64,000 bases of DNA from Bradyrhizobium daqingense (GCF_021044685.1 NZ_CP088014.1:186001-250000), one strand, 5' to 3'; shown: positions 16,353 through 26,440, numbered from the stretch's first letter. The notes: generated from the sequence alone by a model not told the origin. Numbers and translations: made by a program.

Positions 16353-16958
16353 TCAGTAGACGAGCGCCGTTCCGATCGGCTTATCGAGCGCCGCGGCCAG
16401 CGATCGATACTCCTCGCAATCCGTCCCGCAGATGGAGGCAATCCGGCCGAGGTGATAGAGCGCCTGCTCGCGGTTGCCCCGCTCGAGCTGCCACAGCCCA
16501 TAGTACTGCCACGTCAGCACGTGGTTCGGATCTGCCTTCAGAGCACGCTCGTACCAGAGCTGCGACTGCTCGTAGTCGCCAAGCTTGCGATAGGAGTAGC
16601 CGATCAGGTTGGCGACATTCGGATGGTCGTCCTGGCCAAGCGACTTCAATTGCGCGATCGCGGCCGTGTAGTCGTTGCGGTCGTAGATGGTATCGTAGGC
16701 CACGCGGTAGCCAGCCGCGAATGCGGGATCACCGATGCTGGACTGGTTGTTTGGCTTCTTCGCCTTTTGACCGGCCTTTGTTCCGGAACGCTTCGGATAG
16801 GCCGGTTGAGTAGCGCTGGGAGGAGTTGAATAGGTGCTACCATAGGCGTCGCTGCCACCACCTCCGCCACCTCCTCCCCCGCCCGCCGAGTACGCAGGGG
16901 AAGCCAGCAGCGCCGCAAACGTCCCCAGCGTGACCAGTCTGATCATTGTGATGATCAT
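16353..16958 (-). CDS. secreted tetratricopeptide-repeat protein
   Basis: A 201-residue protein. The N-terminal signal peptide (MIITMIRLVTLGTFAALLAS, cleavage near PAYSA) is followed by a run of ten glycines and a Ser/Pro/Lys-rich linker. Residues about 95-190 form two to three TPR units (NVANLIGYSYRKLGDYEQSQ, LTWQYYGLWQLERGNREQAL). AGGAG precedes ATG 16958. It is predicted periplasmic, mediating protein-protein contacts; partners are unknown. The glycine run and linker are low-complexity and probably flexible. Confidence 0.82.
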   Translation of the reverse strand: MIITMIRLVTLGTFAALLASPAYSAGGGGGGGGGGSDAYGSTYSTPPSATQPAYPKRSGTKAGQKAKKPNNQSSIGDPAFAAGYRVAYDTIYDRNDYTAAIAQLKSLGQDDHPNVANLIGYSYRKLGDYEQSQLWYERALKADPNHVLTWQYYGLWQLERGNREQALYHLGRIASICGTDCEEYRSLAAALDKPIGTALVY

Positions 16959-17080
16959 GTCTGTCTCCTGTCCTATTTTCGAGCGGCCCCGGACCACTTG
17001 ATAACCCTGCCTAGGCGGCAATATTCCGGGACGCTGCGCTCACGGAGACGTTAGCGTTCGTACGACAGTTCTGTTGTCCT

Positions 17081-18550
17081 TTACTGGAACGCGACTTCGG
17101 CGAAACTGCGGAGCTTGCGCGAATGCAGCCGCTCGGATTCCTGCTGCTTGAGCCGTTCCAGCGCCTTGAGGCCGATCTGGAGATGCTGGCCGACGCGGCG
17201 GCGATAGAACTCGCTCGCCATGCCCGCGAGCTTGATCTCGCCATGCAGCGGCTTGTCGGAGACGCAGAGCAGCGTGCCATAGGGCACGCGGAAACGGTAA
17301 CCGTTGGCAGCGATCGCGGCAGACTCCATGTCGAGCGCAACAGCGCGCGACTGCGACAGGCGGCGGATCACCTCCGGGCCAGAGATCTCCCAGTTGCGAT
17401 TGTCGACGCTCGCCACCGTGCCGGTGCGCATCAGGCGCTTGAGCTCGAAACCTTCGAGCCCCGTGACGTCCTCGACCGCCTCTTCGAGCGCGACCTGCAT
17501 CTCGGCCAGTGCCGGGATCGGCACCCAGAGCGGCAGCTCGCGGTCGAGCACGTGATCCTCGCGCACATAACCGTGGGCGAGCACGTAGTCGCCGAGCCGC
17601 TGCGTGTTGCGCAGGCCCGCGCAATGGCCGAGCATCAGCCAGGCGTGCGGCCGCAGCACGGCGACATGATCGGTGACGTTGCGCGCATTGGACGGCCCCG
17701 TGCCGATATTGATCAGGGTGATGCCGCGATAATCCGGTGCGACCAGATGGAAGGCCGGCATCTGTGGTGTGCGCGCCGGCACTGTGCCGCTGACGGCACC
17801 GCCGCTGGTGGTGATCACATTGCCGGGCGCGACGAAAGCATCGAGACCGGCCTCGCCGGACTGAAGCCGGCCCTGACAGAGCTGCGCGAAGGCGTCGACA
17901 TAGAACTGGTAGTTGGTGAAGATCACAAAGTTCTGGAAGTACTCGGGATCGGTGCCGGTGTAGTGGTAGAGCCGTCGCAGCGAGTAGTCGACGCGGGCGG
18001 CGCGGAACAGCGACAGCGGCTCGGGCGCGCCCGGTTGGAGTTCGAAGGTGCCGTCGGCGATCGAGTCGTCCATCGTGGCGAGATCCGGCACGTCGAACGC
18101 ATCGCGCAGCGACCGCGTCACGGGCGAGTTCTCGCTGGTGGTGATGGCTGCCTCGATGTTGATGTCGCGGCGATAGGCGAAATGGATCGGGATCGGCTCG
18201 GCGGATTCGCCGATCTCGACCGGCACGCCGTGGTTCTGGATCAGCAAACCGATCTGCTCGGTGAGATAGCTGCGGAACAGATCGGGCCGCGTGACGCTGG
18301 TCTCGTGCACGCCGGGGCCGGCGACAAAACCGTAAGCAAGACGCGAATCCAACCGCGCATGCGTCGCGGTGGTGAGACGGACGAAGGGGTAGTAGGCGCG
18401 AACGCGCGTCGTGATCGCCTCACCGCCCAAATAGGCCTCGAACCGGTCGCGCAGGAATTTCGTATTGCGCTCGTAGATTTCTTCGAGCCGCGCGACGGCG
18501 AGGCACGCATCGGAGAAGGATTCGGTGGCGATGGAGGGTAGAGTTTGCAT
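17081..18550 (-). CDS. amn: AMP nucleosidase
   Basis: A 489-residue enzyme close to the E. coli Amn length (484). The N-terminal domain (about 1-190) is the Amn-specific regulatory domain. The C-terminal domain has the nucleoside-phosphorylase fold: TLINIGTGPSNARN, then AWLMLGHCAGLRN and the late ALDMESAAIAANG, whose Glu binds the ribose. It hydrolyses AMP to adenine and ribose-5-phosphate in the cytosol and so sets adenylate levels. Start ATG 18550 is where family sequence begins; the open frame to 18691 covers a repeat and was rejected. Confidence 0.93.
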   Translation of the reverse strand: MQTLPSIATESFSDACLAVARLEEIYERNTKFLRDRFEAYLGGEAITTRVRAYYPFVRLTTATHARLDSRLAYGFVAGPGVHETSVTRPDLFRSYLTEQIGLLIQNHGVPVEIGESAEPIPIHFAYRRDINIEAAITTSENSPVTRSLRDAFDVPDLATMDDSIADGTFELQPGAPEPLSLFRAARVDYSLRRLYHYTGTDPEYFQNFVIFTNYQFYVDAFAQLCQGRLQSGEAGLDAFVAPGNVITTSGGAVSGTVPARTPQMPAFHLVAPDYRGITLINIGTGPSNARNVTDHVAVLRPHAWLMLGHCAGLRNTQRLGDYVLAHGYVREDHVLDRELPLWVPIPALAEMQVALEEAVEDVTGLEGFELKRLMRTGTVASVDNRNWEISGPEVIRRLSQSRAVALDMESAAIAANGYRFRVPYGTLLCVSDKPLHGEIKLAGMASEFYRRRVGQHLQIGLKALERLKQQESERLHSRKLRSFAEVAFQ

Positions 18551-18607
18551 GGTCGACTGCCGGGTTGCTGGGGCTTCGCGTCGAACTATAGCAAAGAAGG
18601 CGGTGCC

Positions 18608-18696
18608 GTAGGGTGGGCAAAGCGAAGCGTGCCCACCGTCGCAACGGCCTGCGGGAAGATGGTGGGCACGGCGCGTTGCGCCTTTGCCCACCCTAC
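18608..18696. repeat. dispersed palindromic repeat (GTAGGGTGGGCAAAG family)
   Basis: GTAGGGTGGGCAAAG at one end pairs with CTTTGCCCACCCTAC at the other, and GTGCCCACC / GGTGGGCAC pair inside. It is located in the leader region of amn. This motif is unlike families A-D in the rest of the window. Confidence 0.85.
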
Positions 18697-18717
18697 GAGA
18701 CCGAGTGTGTGGTACGA

Positions 18718-18753
18718 GATCCCGGATGCGCGCTAAGCGCGCTCCGGGATGAC
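18718..18753. terminator. hairpin after the type I secretion adaptor gene
   Basis: ATCCCGGA and TCCGGGAT arms enclose an inner GCGCGC/GCGCGC stem, and GACGCGC/GCGCGTC overlaps its right edge. It lies just downstream of the minus-strand adaptor stop. There is no T-run, so it may be another short palindromic repeat rather than an efficient terminator. Confidence 0.5.
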
Positions 18754-18766
18754 GCGCTTTCGCGCG

Positions 18767-20101
18767 TCACTTCTCGCGGAAGGCGCGCATCAGCTGGTCG
18801 TGCAGCGGCTTCATCAGATAGGACAGCATGGTGCGGTCGCCGGTCTGCACGAAGGCTTCCACGGGCATGCCGGGGATCATCTTGACGTCGCCGAGGCGGG
18901 CGATCTCTTCGGCGGGCATCGAGACGCGGATGGTGTAGTAGCTCTGGCCGGTGCGCTGGTCGGTGGTGACGTCGGGCGACACGCGGCTGACGACGCCGTT
19001 GAGCTCGGGCGTGGTGCGCTGGTTGAAGGCGGACAGTCGCAACAGCGTCTTCTGGCCGATCTGGAGCTTGTCGATGTCGACCGGGTTGACCTTGGCCTCG
19101 ACCTGGAGGTCGTCGGCCTGCGGCACGATCAGCATCAGCGCGTCGCCTGCGGTGATGACGCCGCCAATCGTGTGCACCGTCGATTGCAGCACCATGCCGT
19201 CCTGCGGCGCACGGATGTCGACGCGGCGGAGCTGGTCCTCGGCTGCGACCTTGCGCTCGATCAGCTCGCCGATCTTGTCGTTGGTCTCGCGCAGGTCCTT
19301 GGAGACTTCGCTGACCACGTCCTTGTCGATCTGGATGATCTGGAGCTCGGTCTCGGTGATCTTGCCCTTGGCCTGGGCGCGCGAGGCGATGTACTGCGCG
19401 CGTTCGCCGTTGAGGCGCGCCGAGTCGCGTTCAAGCTGGGTCAGGCGCGAGATCTGCACCAGGCGCTTGTCGTAGAGCTCGCGCACGCCGGTGAGTTCGT
19501 TCTGCACCAGCGAGATCTCCTGGTCCTTGGCCTTCTCCTGCGCGCTGAGGCCGGAGATTTCCTCATTGAGCTGCGTGATGCGCTCGCGCAGCTGCGCCTT
19601 CTGTCCGGTGCGGCCGTTGACGCGGACGTCGAACAGCTTGGTTTCGGCCGAGAGCAGCGCTTTGACGTCGGGATCGTTGGCGCGCTCGAGAAGGCTTTGC
19701 GGAAACTCGATCCTGTCGAGACCGCGCTGCTCGGCCTGCAGCCGCGCCGCCCGCGCCTGCGCGGCATCGAGATTCTTGGTGACGATGGCGAGGTTGGCCT
19801 TGGTGACGGTGTCGTCGAGCCGCACCACGACGTCGCCGGCCTTGACCACGTCGCCGTCGCGCGCGCGCACCTCGCCGACGACGCCGCCGGTCGGATGCTG
19901 CACCTTCTTGACGTTGGATTCGACCACGATCTGGCCCGGCGCAATCAGCGCGCCCGAGATCAGCACCGTGGAGGCCCAGCCGCCGAGCCCGACGACCAGC
20001 ACCAGCACGATCCCGAGCCCGAGCATCAGGTGGAACTTGATGGAATCGCGCACGGTCTTGTTCGCGGCAGGCTTCGGTCCACCGATCGCCAATGTGCTCA
20101 T
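18767..20101 (-). CDS. type I secretion membrane-fusion (HlyD/PrtE-like) adaptor
   Basis: A 444-residue protein. A cytoplasmic N-terminus is followed by one transmembrane helix (residues 24-46), a lipoyl-type half domain, a long coiled coil (about 110-300, rich in E/Q/R/L), the second lipoyl half (DIRAPQDGMV) and a beta-barrel C-terminus. This is the HlyD/PrtE layout. It bridges the inner-membrane ABC protein to an outer-membrane TolC-type channel. The start overlaps the stop of the ABC gene by 4 bp. No TolC homologue is encoded nearby, so a shared housekeeping channel is likely. Confidence 0.93.
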   Translation of the reverse strand: MSTLAIGGPKPAANKTVRDSIKFHLMLGLGIVLVLVVGLGGWASTVLISGALIAPGQIVVESNVKKVQHPTGGVVGEVRARDGDVVKAGDVVVRLDDTVTKANLAIVTKNLDAAQARAARLQAEQRGLDRIEFPQSLLERANDPDVKALLSAETKLFDVRVNGRTGQKAQLRERITQLNEEISGLSAQEKAKDQEISLVQNELTGVRELYDKRLVQISRLTQLERDSARLNGERAQYIASRAQAKGKITETELQIIQIDKDVVSEVSKDLRETNDKIGELIERKVAAEDQLRRVDIRAPQDGMVLQSTVHTIGGVITAGDALMLIVPQADDLQVEAKVNPVDIDKLQIGQKTLLRLSAFNQRTTPELNGVVSRVSPDVTTDQRTGQSYYTIRVSMPAEEIARLGDVKMIPGMPVEAFVQTGDRTMLSYLMKPLHDQLMRAFREK

Positions 20102-21846
20102 GGCTTGGGCACTCCACCTTCGCTGACGATCTTGATCGGAGCCGGCGGGGTCGCGCGCGGCTGGAGCACCTGGGCGAGAACCTGCTCCTTCGGACCGAAG
20201 GCCTGCATGCGGCCGTCGCGCAGCACCAGGATCTGGTCGACCGCCTCGACGCCGATCGGCCGATGCGCCACCACGACGACGATGGCGCCACGTTCGCGCG
20301 CGGCGCGGATGGCGCGGGTGAGCGCCTCGTCACCCTCGGTGTCGAGATTGGAATTGGGCTCGTCGAGTACGATCAGGAACGGATTGCCGTAGAGCGCGCG
20401 CGCCAGCGCCACGCGCTGCGCCTGGCCTGCCGAGAGCGCGGTGCCCTGCTCGCCGACCTGCGTGTTGTAGCCCTCGCGCATCTTGATGATCATCTCGTGC
20501 ACGCCGGCGTCCTTGGCCGCGGCGATGATGGCATCGGAGGTGGCCTCGGGATCGAACCGGCTGATGTTCTCGGCGATGGTGCCGCCGAACAATTCGACGT
20601 CCTGCGGCAGATAGCCGATGTGGCGGCCGAGCACGTCGCTCGACCATTGATCGAGCGCCGCGCCGTCGAGCCGGACCTTGCCGCGCACCGGCTGCCAGAC
20701 GCCGACCAGCGCGCGGATCAGCGACGATTTGCCGGAGCCGCTCGGCCCGATCACGCCGAGACCGTTGCCGGCGGCGAGCGCGAAAGTGATGTCCTGGACG
20801 ATGAGGCGCTGGTCGCCCGGCGGCACCATGGCGACGCCTTCGACCGAGAGCCGGCTGGTGGGCGCCTGCAGCTGCGTCGGCATCGCCTGCGCCGGCATCT
20901 GCTCCAGCAGGCGGGTCAGGCGCTGCCAGCTCTGGCGCGCCGCGACGAAGGATTTCCAATGCGCGATGGCGAGATCGACCGGCGCGAGCGCGCGGGCGGA
21001 GAGGATCGAGCCGGCGATGATGATGCCGGCGGTCGCCTCCTGGTGGATGACGAGATAGGCGCCGACCGCGAGCACGGCCGATTGCAGCATCATGCGCAGC
21101 ACTTTTGCGACCGCACCGAGACCGCCGGCGACGTCGCTCGCCCGCTGATTGCCGGCGAGATATTTTTCGTTGGCCTCGCTCCAGCGCTGGTTCATGCGAC
21201 CGGCCATGCCCATGGACACCATGACTTCGGCGTTGCGGCGACTGGCCTGGGCGAGATCGTTGCGCTGGGCGGCAAGGCCCATCGCCTCCTTTGCCGGCTG
21301 GCGTGACATGAATTCGGTGACCAGCGTCAGGCCGACCAGGATGATAGCGCCGATCAGCGCGGTGACGCCGATCATGACGTGGAAGGCGAAGCAGATGGCG
21401 AGATAGAGCGGCAGCCAGGGCAGGTCGAAGAACGCGCTCGGGCCCATGCCGCCGAGGAAGGAGCGGACATTGTCGAGGTCGCGCAGCGGCTGGAGGCCGT
21501 CGTTGCGACTGCCGACGAGGAGCGGCAGGCGCACGATGGTGTCGAACACGCGCTTGTTGAGGGCTTCGTCCAGCGCGGTGCCGATCCGTCCCAGGACCCG
21601 GTTGCGGATCATGTCGAGCAGGCCCTGCGCCATGTAGAGGAAGCTGGCGAGGATGATGAGGCCGACCAGGGTCGGAACGCTGCGGCTGGGCAGCACCCGG
21701 TCGTAGACCTCCAGCATGAAGATCGATCCGGTCAGATAGAGCAGATTGATCATGCAGCTCATCAAGCCGACGCCGATGAACGCCGTGCGACAAGCACGCA
21801 AGGCGTCACCGAGCTCCGAGCGGCGGACGCCAGGGATGGCTGCCAT
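20098..21846 (-). CDS. type I secretion permease/ATPase (PrtD-like)
   Basis: A 582-residue exporter half-molecule. Residues about 20-300 carry six transmembrane helices. Residues 330-560 form the ABC domain with Walker A GPSGSGKSS, signature LSAGQAQRVALARAL, Walker B LIVLDEP and the H-loop VVVVAHRP. The short N-terminus lacks the C39 peptidase-like domain, matching PrtD/AprD. It drives one-step export of a protein with an uncleaved C-terminal signal. It overlaps the adaptor gene by 4 bp. The substrate is not next to it; the RTX-like protein at 34556-38908 is the only candidate in the window. Confidence 0.93.
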   Translation of the reverse strand: MAAIPGVRRSELGDALRACRTAFIGVGLMSCMINLLYLTGSIFMLEVYDRVLPSRSVPTLVGLIILASFLYMAQGLLDMIRNRVLGRIGTALDEALNKRVFDTIVRLPLLVGSRNDGLQPLRDLDNVRSFLGGMGPSAFFDLPWLPLYLAICFAFHVMIGVTALIGAIILVGLTLVTEFMSRQPAKEAMGLAAQRNDLAQASRRNAEVMVSMGMAGRMNQRWSEANEKYLAGNQRASDVAGGLGAVAKVLRMMLQSAVLAVGAYLVIHQEATAGIIIAGSILSARALAPVDLAIAHWKSFVAARQSWQRLTRLLEQMPAQAMPTQLQAPTSRLSVEGVAMVPPGDQRLIVQDITFALAAGNGLGVIGPSGSGKSSLIRALVGVWQPVRGKVRLDGAALDQWSSDVLGRHIGYLPQDVELFGGTIAENISRFDPEATSDAIIAAAKDAGVHEMIIKMREGYNTQVGEQGTALSAGQAQRVALARALYGNPFLIVLDEPNSNLDTEGDEALTRAIRAARERGAIVVVVAHRPIGVEAVDQILVLRDGRMQAFGPKEQVLAQVLQPRATPPAPIKIVSEGGVPKP

Positions 21847-22090
21847 CAGTCTTGTCTCTTTCGGGTAAGGGGCAAGGCCCCTGATTTCAAAGACGATTCA
21901 GGGGTACTCGCCGCGGATTAACATCTGTTTTCCGGCCGTCCAACGCGGTCGAAATAATCCGGGTCCCTGACAGGCCACATCTACCCCTGATCGCCTTCCG
22001 CGCAATCCGGAATTTCACAGGCTTGCGGCTTTTTCTTGCAGGCTTTCACCCGCTTCCAAGGATGGCCGAAGTTCCAACCCCCAACGCCGG

Positions 22091-22360
22091 CTAGAGCCGC
22101 CCGCCGCCACGCACCAGGCGGACCACCAGCAGCAGAATGACCGCGCCGATCGCGGAATAGACGATCTCGGAGACGAGCCCGGTGCCGAGACGGATGCCGA
22201 GCTTGGGAAACAGAAGGCTCGCCACCAGCGCACCGGCAATACCGATCACGATGTCGCCGATGATGCCGAATCCGGCACCGCGCACGATCTTTCCGGCGAG
22301 CCAGCCGGCGACCAGACCGACGAAGAGGATGACGAGCAGGCCTTCGTTCGAAATGTGCAT
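22091..22360 (-). CDS. GlsB/YeaQ/YmgE family membrane protein
   Basis: An 89-residue protein with three hydrophobic helices. GWLAGKIVRG and GIIGDIVIGIAGALVASLLF are the hallmark glycine-rich segments of the 'transglycosylase-associated' family (PF04226). These are small inner-membrane proteins linked to stress responses; biochemical function is unknown. GAGGGA precedes ATG 22360. It stands alone between the secretion pair and the peptide-transporter operon. Confidence 0.9.
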   Translation of the reverse strand: MHISNEGLLVILFVGLVAGWLAGKIVRGAGFGIIGDIVIGIAGALVASLLFPKLGIRLGTGLVSEIVYSAIGAVILLLVVRLVRGGGRL

Positions 22361-22605
22361 CCGTTAAGTCCCTCTTCCGTGAATGCCCGCATGGAACGGG
22401 AACCGGCATGAATGAGGTGTGAATGCTAATCGCGGCCGGTCAGTTGCGGAGTCTCGATACAGAGGTCGAAAACAACCCCATGCACAGTAGACAAGTTGAT
22501 GATTTCTTAGAGAAAATTTTCAAGCAGGGAACTCGGCTCTTCACTCTCCCATAAGAGCTGGGCGAGGGAGCGCAGCTGCGCACGTTGGCAGTGGCGCGCC
22601 GCAGT

Positions 22606-23583
22606 TTACGGCGCTACCGCGACCGGCTCCGCCAGCACGCATCGCGCCGCCCGGGCCGGGCCGACCTCCACATTCCCAGGCAGCTGCTCCAGGCAGCGCG
22701 GCTCGGCGAGCTTGCAGCGGGGAGCGAAGGAGCAGTTGTGCGGCTTCTCGGCGAGCGAGGGCGGCGTGCCGGGAATGGTTTCCAGCCGCGCGCCGCGCTT
22801 GGCGCCGTGGATGGTGGAGGCGAGCAGGCCCTTGGCATAGGGATGCACCGGCGAGCGGACAATGTCGCGCAGGCTGCCCTGCTCGACGATCTGGCCGGCA
22901 TACATCACCGCGACACGGTCGCAGATCTCGATGGCGACGCCGATGTCGTGGGTGACGAAGATGACGGACATGCCGAATTCGCGCTGCAGCTCGCGCAGCA
23001 GAAGCAGGATCTGGATCTGCACGGTGGCATCGAGCGCTGTGGTCGGCTCGTCCGCGAGCAGAATCTTCGGCCGGCAGGCCAGCGCAAGCGCGATCATCGC
23101 ACGCTGGCGCATGCCGCCGGACATCTCGTGCGGGTAGGCATCGAGGCGGCGCTTTGCGGAGGGAATGCGCACGACCTCGAGCATTTCGAGCGCACGCGCC
23201 CTGCCCTCCGCATGCGATTTGCCCTCATGGCGCACGACGCTTTCGGCGATCTGCGCGCCGATGGTGTAGACCGGATCGAGCGCGAGCGCAGGCTCCTGGA
23301 AGATCATCGAGACGGTCTGGCCGCGGAACGACGACAGCTCCTCGTCGTTCATGGCCAGCACGTCGCGGCCCAGCACGTTGACCGTGCCGGAGATCTGCGT
23401 GCGCTTCTTCGGCAACAGCCGCATCAGCGCACGCAGGGTCACGCTCTTGCCGGAGCCGGATTCGCCGAGCAGGCCCAACACCTCACTGTTGCCGAGCGAG
23501 AGGCTGAGGTCGTTCACGGCATAGACCGTGCGCTCGCCCGTGAAGCGGATGTTCAGGCCTGAGATCTCGACGAGCTTTGTCAT
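22606..23583 (-). CDS. peptide-type ABC importer ATP-binding protein (OppD/DppD-like)
   Basis: A 325-residue ATPase. Walker A GESGSGKS (about residue 40), signature [15 protein letters not shown], Walker B ILLADEP and the switch His in VTHD are all present. The C-terminal oligopeptide/dipeptide extension contains several cysteines ([15 protein letters not shown]), as in DppD-type proteins that can hold an Fe-S centre. It couples ATP hydrolysis to import together with the OppF-like ATPase (25186-26244) and two permeases. Its start overlaps the amidase stop by 4 bp (ATGA), so it is co-translated with the amidase. Confidence 0.92.
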   Translation of the reverse strand: MTKLVEISGLNIRFTGERTVYAVNDLSLSLGNSEVLGLLGESGSGKSVTLRALMRLLPKKRTQISGTVNVLGRDVLAMNDEELSSFRGQTVSMIFQEPALALDPVYTIGAQIAESVVRHEGKSHAEGRARALEMLEVVRIPSAKRRLDAYPHEMSGGMRQRAMIALALACRPKILLADEPTTALDATVQIQILLLLRELQREFGMSVIFVTHDIGVAIEICDRVAVMYAGQIVEQGSLRDIVRSPVHPYAKGLLASTIHGAKRGARLETIPGTPPSLAEKPHNCSFAPRCKLAEPRCLEQLPGNVEVGPARAARCVLAEPVAVAP

Positions 23584-24995
23584 GACGGCAGTTTCGGCAA
23601 TCGGTCGTGATAGTCGGTGACGCGCTGGAAGGCGGCGCCGATGGTGAGCAGGGTGGCTTCGTCGAAGGAACGGCCGATCAGCTGCATGCCGACTGGCAGA
23701 CCGGCTTTGGTGAAGCCTGATGGCACCGTGAGCGACGGCAGGCCGAGGAAGTTCACCGGGCGGGTGAACAGCGTCAGCCGCTGCACCATGGCCGGCGCAT
23801 TCGGCCCGCCGCCGACGTCGCTCTCCTCGATGGTCGGCGCCGGCACGGGCGAGGCCGGCGCAATCACCGCATCGACGTGCGCCGTCGCTGCGTTGTGCGC
23901 GGCGAGCGCAGGCCCGCGCCAGCGCATCGCCTCGAGATAGGTGATGGCGGGAACGGCAAGGCCGTTCTGAAGCCGCATCAGGACCTGCGGGCCATAATCC
24001 TGCGGACGCTCGATCATCCAGCGCTTGTGGAAGGCGGCCGCTTCCGCGGCGAGCACCAGCTGGCTCGCCGACGACAATTGCCGCTGGTCCGGCAGCTCGA
24101 CGGAGACGATGTCCGCACCCTCGCGCTTGAGCACCGCGATCGTTTCATCCAGCACGCGCGCGACCTCGCTGTCGAGATCATCGACATAGAAGGACGCGGG
24201 CACGCCGATCCTCAGGCCCTTCAGCGAGCCCTTGGTAGCGGCGACATAGTCCGACAGCGGCTCGTGGCTGCAGGTGGAATCCGCGGGATCGGCGCCGGCC
24301 ATCAGCGCCAGCAGCAGCGCGCAATCCTCGGCGGTGCGGGCGAGCGGACCGACGGTGTCGAGCGATTGCGACAGCGGCATCGCGCCGGCACGGCTGACGC
24401 GACCGACGGTGGTCTTCAGTCCGGTGACGCCGCAGAAATGGGCGGGCATGCGGATCGAACCCCCGGTGTCCGAGCCGAGTGCCGCATAGGTCAATCGCGC
24501 TGCAACCGCCGAGCCCGAGCCTGATGAAGAGCCGCCGGTGATATGGGCGACGTTCCAGGGATTGCGCACCGGGCCGTAATGGGCGTTGTGCCCGGTCGGG
24601 CCATAGGCGAACTCGGCAAGATGCAGCGTGCCGAGCCTGACCTGGCCGGCGTCCTTCAGCCGCTGCAGCGCAGTCGATGTCGTGGTCGGCACGAAGTCGC
24701 GGCGGATCAGCGAGCCGCAGGTCGAGACCTTGCCGGCGTCGTAATACATGTCCTTGTGCGCGAGCGGTACGCCATGGAGGGGACCACGGACATTGCCCTT
24801 GGCGAGCTCGGCGTCGGCGGCCTCCGCCGCCTTCAGCGCCTCGTCCGCTTCAATCGACATGAAGGCGTTGAGATGCGGCTGCCATTGCGCGATCCGCTTC
24901 AACAGCGCACGCGTCACTTCATGCGAGGACAGCTGCTTTGCCGCGATCGCACGCGCGACCTCGGTGAGCGTCATCAATGCGGGTTCGGTGCTCAT
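23580..24995 (-). CDS. amidase signature family protein within the peptide-importer operon
   Basis: A 471-residue amidase. The triad is complete: Lys81 (LAHKD), Ser156 in GGSSSGSGSAV and nucleophile Ser180 in GSDTGGS. It overlaps by 4 bp with the genes on both sides: the small 65-residue gene upstream and the OppD-like ATPase downstream. It probably hydrolyses the amide compound brought in by the transporter, or a cytosolic derivative. In AtzE/GatA-like relatives a small partner protein is needed for stability; the upstream gene may be that partner. Confidence 0.9.
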   Translation of the reverse strand: MSTEPALMTLTEVARAIAAKQLSSHEVTRALLKRIAQWQPHLNAFMSIEADEALKAAEAADAELAKGNVRGPLHGVPLAHKDMYYDAGKVSTCGSLIRRDFVPTTTSTALQRLKDAGQVRLGTLHLAEFAYGPTGHNAHYGPVRNPWNVAHITGGSSSGSGSAVAARLTYAALGSDTGGSIRMPAHFCGVTGLKTTVGRVSRAGAMPLSQSLDTVGPLARTAEDCALLLALMAGADPADSTCSHEPLSDYVAATKGSLKGLRIGVPASFYVDDLDSEVARVLDETIAVLKREGADIVSVELPDQRQLSSASQLVLAAEAAAFHKRWMIERPQDYGPQVLMRLQNGLAVPAITYLEAMRWRGPALAAHNAATAHVDAVIAPASPVPAPTIEESDVGGGPNAPAMVQRLTLFTRPVNFLGLPSLTVPSGFTKAGLPVGMQLIGRSFDEATLLTIGAAFQRVTDYHDRLPKLPS

Positions 24996-25189
24996 TTCAA
25001 CACCTTCTGCGTCTGAGCGAGCACATAGCCGGCGGGCTCGAGATCGAACGGCAGCGTGCCGGCAATGGTCGCAAAGCCTTCGAAAGCAGGTCCGATGGAA
25101 TTGGAGATGCGGGTTGCGATCTCGTCATCCACGGGGATGCCCGCGATGTGTGCGATCGGCTTGATCTCTTTCGGTGTCGGTCTCGTCAT
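24992..25189 (-). CDS. small protein, possible AtzG/GatC-like partner of the amidase
   Basis: A 65-residue protein. The core AGIPVDDEIATRISNSIGPA followed by LPFDLEPAGYVL resembles the layout of AtzG/DUF4089-type partners: a short helix 'aaLgldp...', a second helix, and 'PLxxExEPA'. AtzG is known to form a complex with the amidase AtzE. It lies between and overlaps by 4 bp both the OppF-like ATPase and the amidase, so it is surely translated with them. The similarity was judged by eye and is modest; a simple conserved hypothetical is the alternative. Confidence 0.6.
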   Translation of the reverse strand: MTRPTPKEIKPIAHIAGIPVDDEIATRISNSIGPAFEGFATIAGTLPFDLEPAGYVLAQTQKVLK

Positions 25190-26244
25190 ACGGTTTCTCC
25201 CCTGGGCGCGCGGCTATGGCCTGAACCCGGTATAGCCATGTAGCACGCGGCCTCGTGGCCCATCTTATCCAGCGCGGTGAGCTTTGGTGTCGCATTTGCG
25301 CAGAGCGGCTCCGCAAACGGGCAACGGGTATGGAAGCGGCAGCCCGGGGGCGGATCGATCGGGTTGGGCGGATCGCCCGTGATCGGCGGCGTCTCGGTGC
25401 GCCTGTCGGGGTCGGAGGACGGCATCGCCGCCAGCAGCGCGCGCGTATAGGGATGCGCCGGCTGGTCCCAGACCTGGTCGACCGGGCCGAGCTCGACGAC
25501 CTCGCCGAGATACATCACCAGCACGCGGTCCGAGATGTAGCGGACCACGTTGAGGTCGTGGCTGATGAACAGATAGGTCAATCCAAACTCGCGCTTGAGA
25601 TCGGCGAGCAGATTGAGCACCTGCGCCTCGACGGATTTGTCGAGCGCCGAGACGGCCTCATCCAGGATCACCAGCCGCGGCGACAGCGCCAGCGCACGGG
25701 CGATGTTGACGCGCTGGCGCTGGCCGCCGGAGATCTCGTGCGGATAGCGATTGGCGAAATTCTCCGGGCGCAGGCCGACCTTGCCGAGCAGCTCGCGGGC
25801 AAGCGTGCGGGCCGCGCCGTCGGCCATGCCGTGGACCTTTGGGCCGAAGGCGATCGACTCCTCGATCGTCAGGCGCGGATTGAGCGAGGCGTAGGAGTCC
25901 TGGAACACCATCTGCATGCCGCGGCGCAGCTCGCGCAGGCTCAGCGACTGGCCGACGGTCATGCCGTCATAGATGATGTCGCCCTCATCGCGCGGCATCA
26001 GATGCATCAGGAGGCGCGCGGTGGTCGACTTGCCACAGCCGGACTCGCCGACGATACCCACGGTCTCGCCCTTGGCCACAGTGAAGGAGACGTCGTCGAC
26101 GGCCCGCACGGTGCGCTTTGCGGCGAACAGGCCGCCGCGCACGGGAAAATGCTTGGTCAGGCCGTTGACCTGAAGCAGCGGCTGCGCAACGCCGCCGCGA
26201 TCCTCGACAGGCTCCAGCATTTCGACGGATGTGCTCTCGCTCAT
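25186..26244 (-). CDS. peptide-type ABC importer ATP-binding protein (OppF/DppF-like)
   Basis: A 352-residue ATPase. It has Walker [10 protein letters not shown], signature [15 protein letters not shown], Walker B LVILDEA and the switch His in ISHD. The C-terminal oligopeptide extension ([13 protein letters not shown] ... C) is present. Start ATG 26244 was chosen because family sequence begins there; the Shine-Dalgarno is weak. It pairs with the OppD-like ATPase. A palindromic repeat lies between this gene and the upstream permease, so it may be less abundant than the permeases or have its own promoter. Confidence 0.92.
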   Translation of the reverse strand: MSESTSVEMLEPVEDRGGVAQPLLQVNGLTKHFPVRGGLFAAKRTVRAVDDVSFTVAKGETVGIVGESGCGKSTTARLLMHLMPRDEGDIIYDGMTVGQSLSLRELRRGMQMVFQDSYASLNPRLTIEESIAFGPKVHGMADGAARTLARELLGKVGLRPENFANRYPHEISGGQRQRVNIARALALSPRLVILDEAVSALDKSVEAQVLNLLADLKREFGLTYLFISHDLNVVRYISDRVLVMYLGEVVELGPVDQVWDQPAHPYTRALLAAMPSSDPDRRTETPPITGDPPNPIDPPPGCRFHTRCPFAEPLCANATPKLTALDKMGHEAACYMAIPGSGHSRAPRGETV

Positions 26245-26315
26245 GGTCGCAGGCCTACATCCTCTGCCCATCGGGCAGGGCAACCGCATATGGCTGGCAC
26301 CAAAGTCTCCTCACC

Positions 26316-26399
26316 GTCATGGCCGGGCTTGTCCCGGCCATCCACGCCTTGCCACGCGGAGCGAAGAACGTGGATGCCCGGGACAAGCCCGGGCATGAC
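26316..26399. repeat. dispersed palindromic repeat (family D), inside the importer operon
   Basis: GTCATGGCCGGGCTTGTCC and GGACAAGCCCGGGCATGAC form the ends, with CCACG / CGTGG inside. It separates the second permease from the OppF-like ATPase and could fold in the operon mRNA, affecting relative expression. Confidence 0.87.
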
Positions 26400-26440
26400 G
26401 ACCGTCCGTGCGACGCCATTATGCTCCTCCATCATCATCG

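Noticed and set aside
16855..16890. Glycine-codon run in the TPR protein gene as a possible slippage tract
   Set aside because: The codons are mixed (GGC/GGG/GGA/GGT), so it is not a homopolymer or simple tandem repeat.
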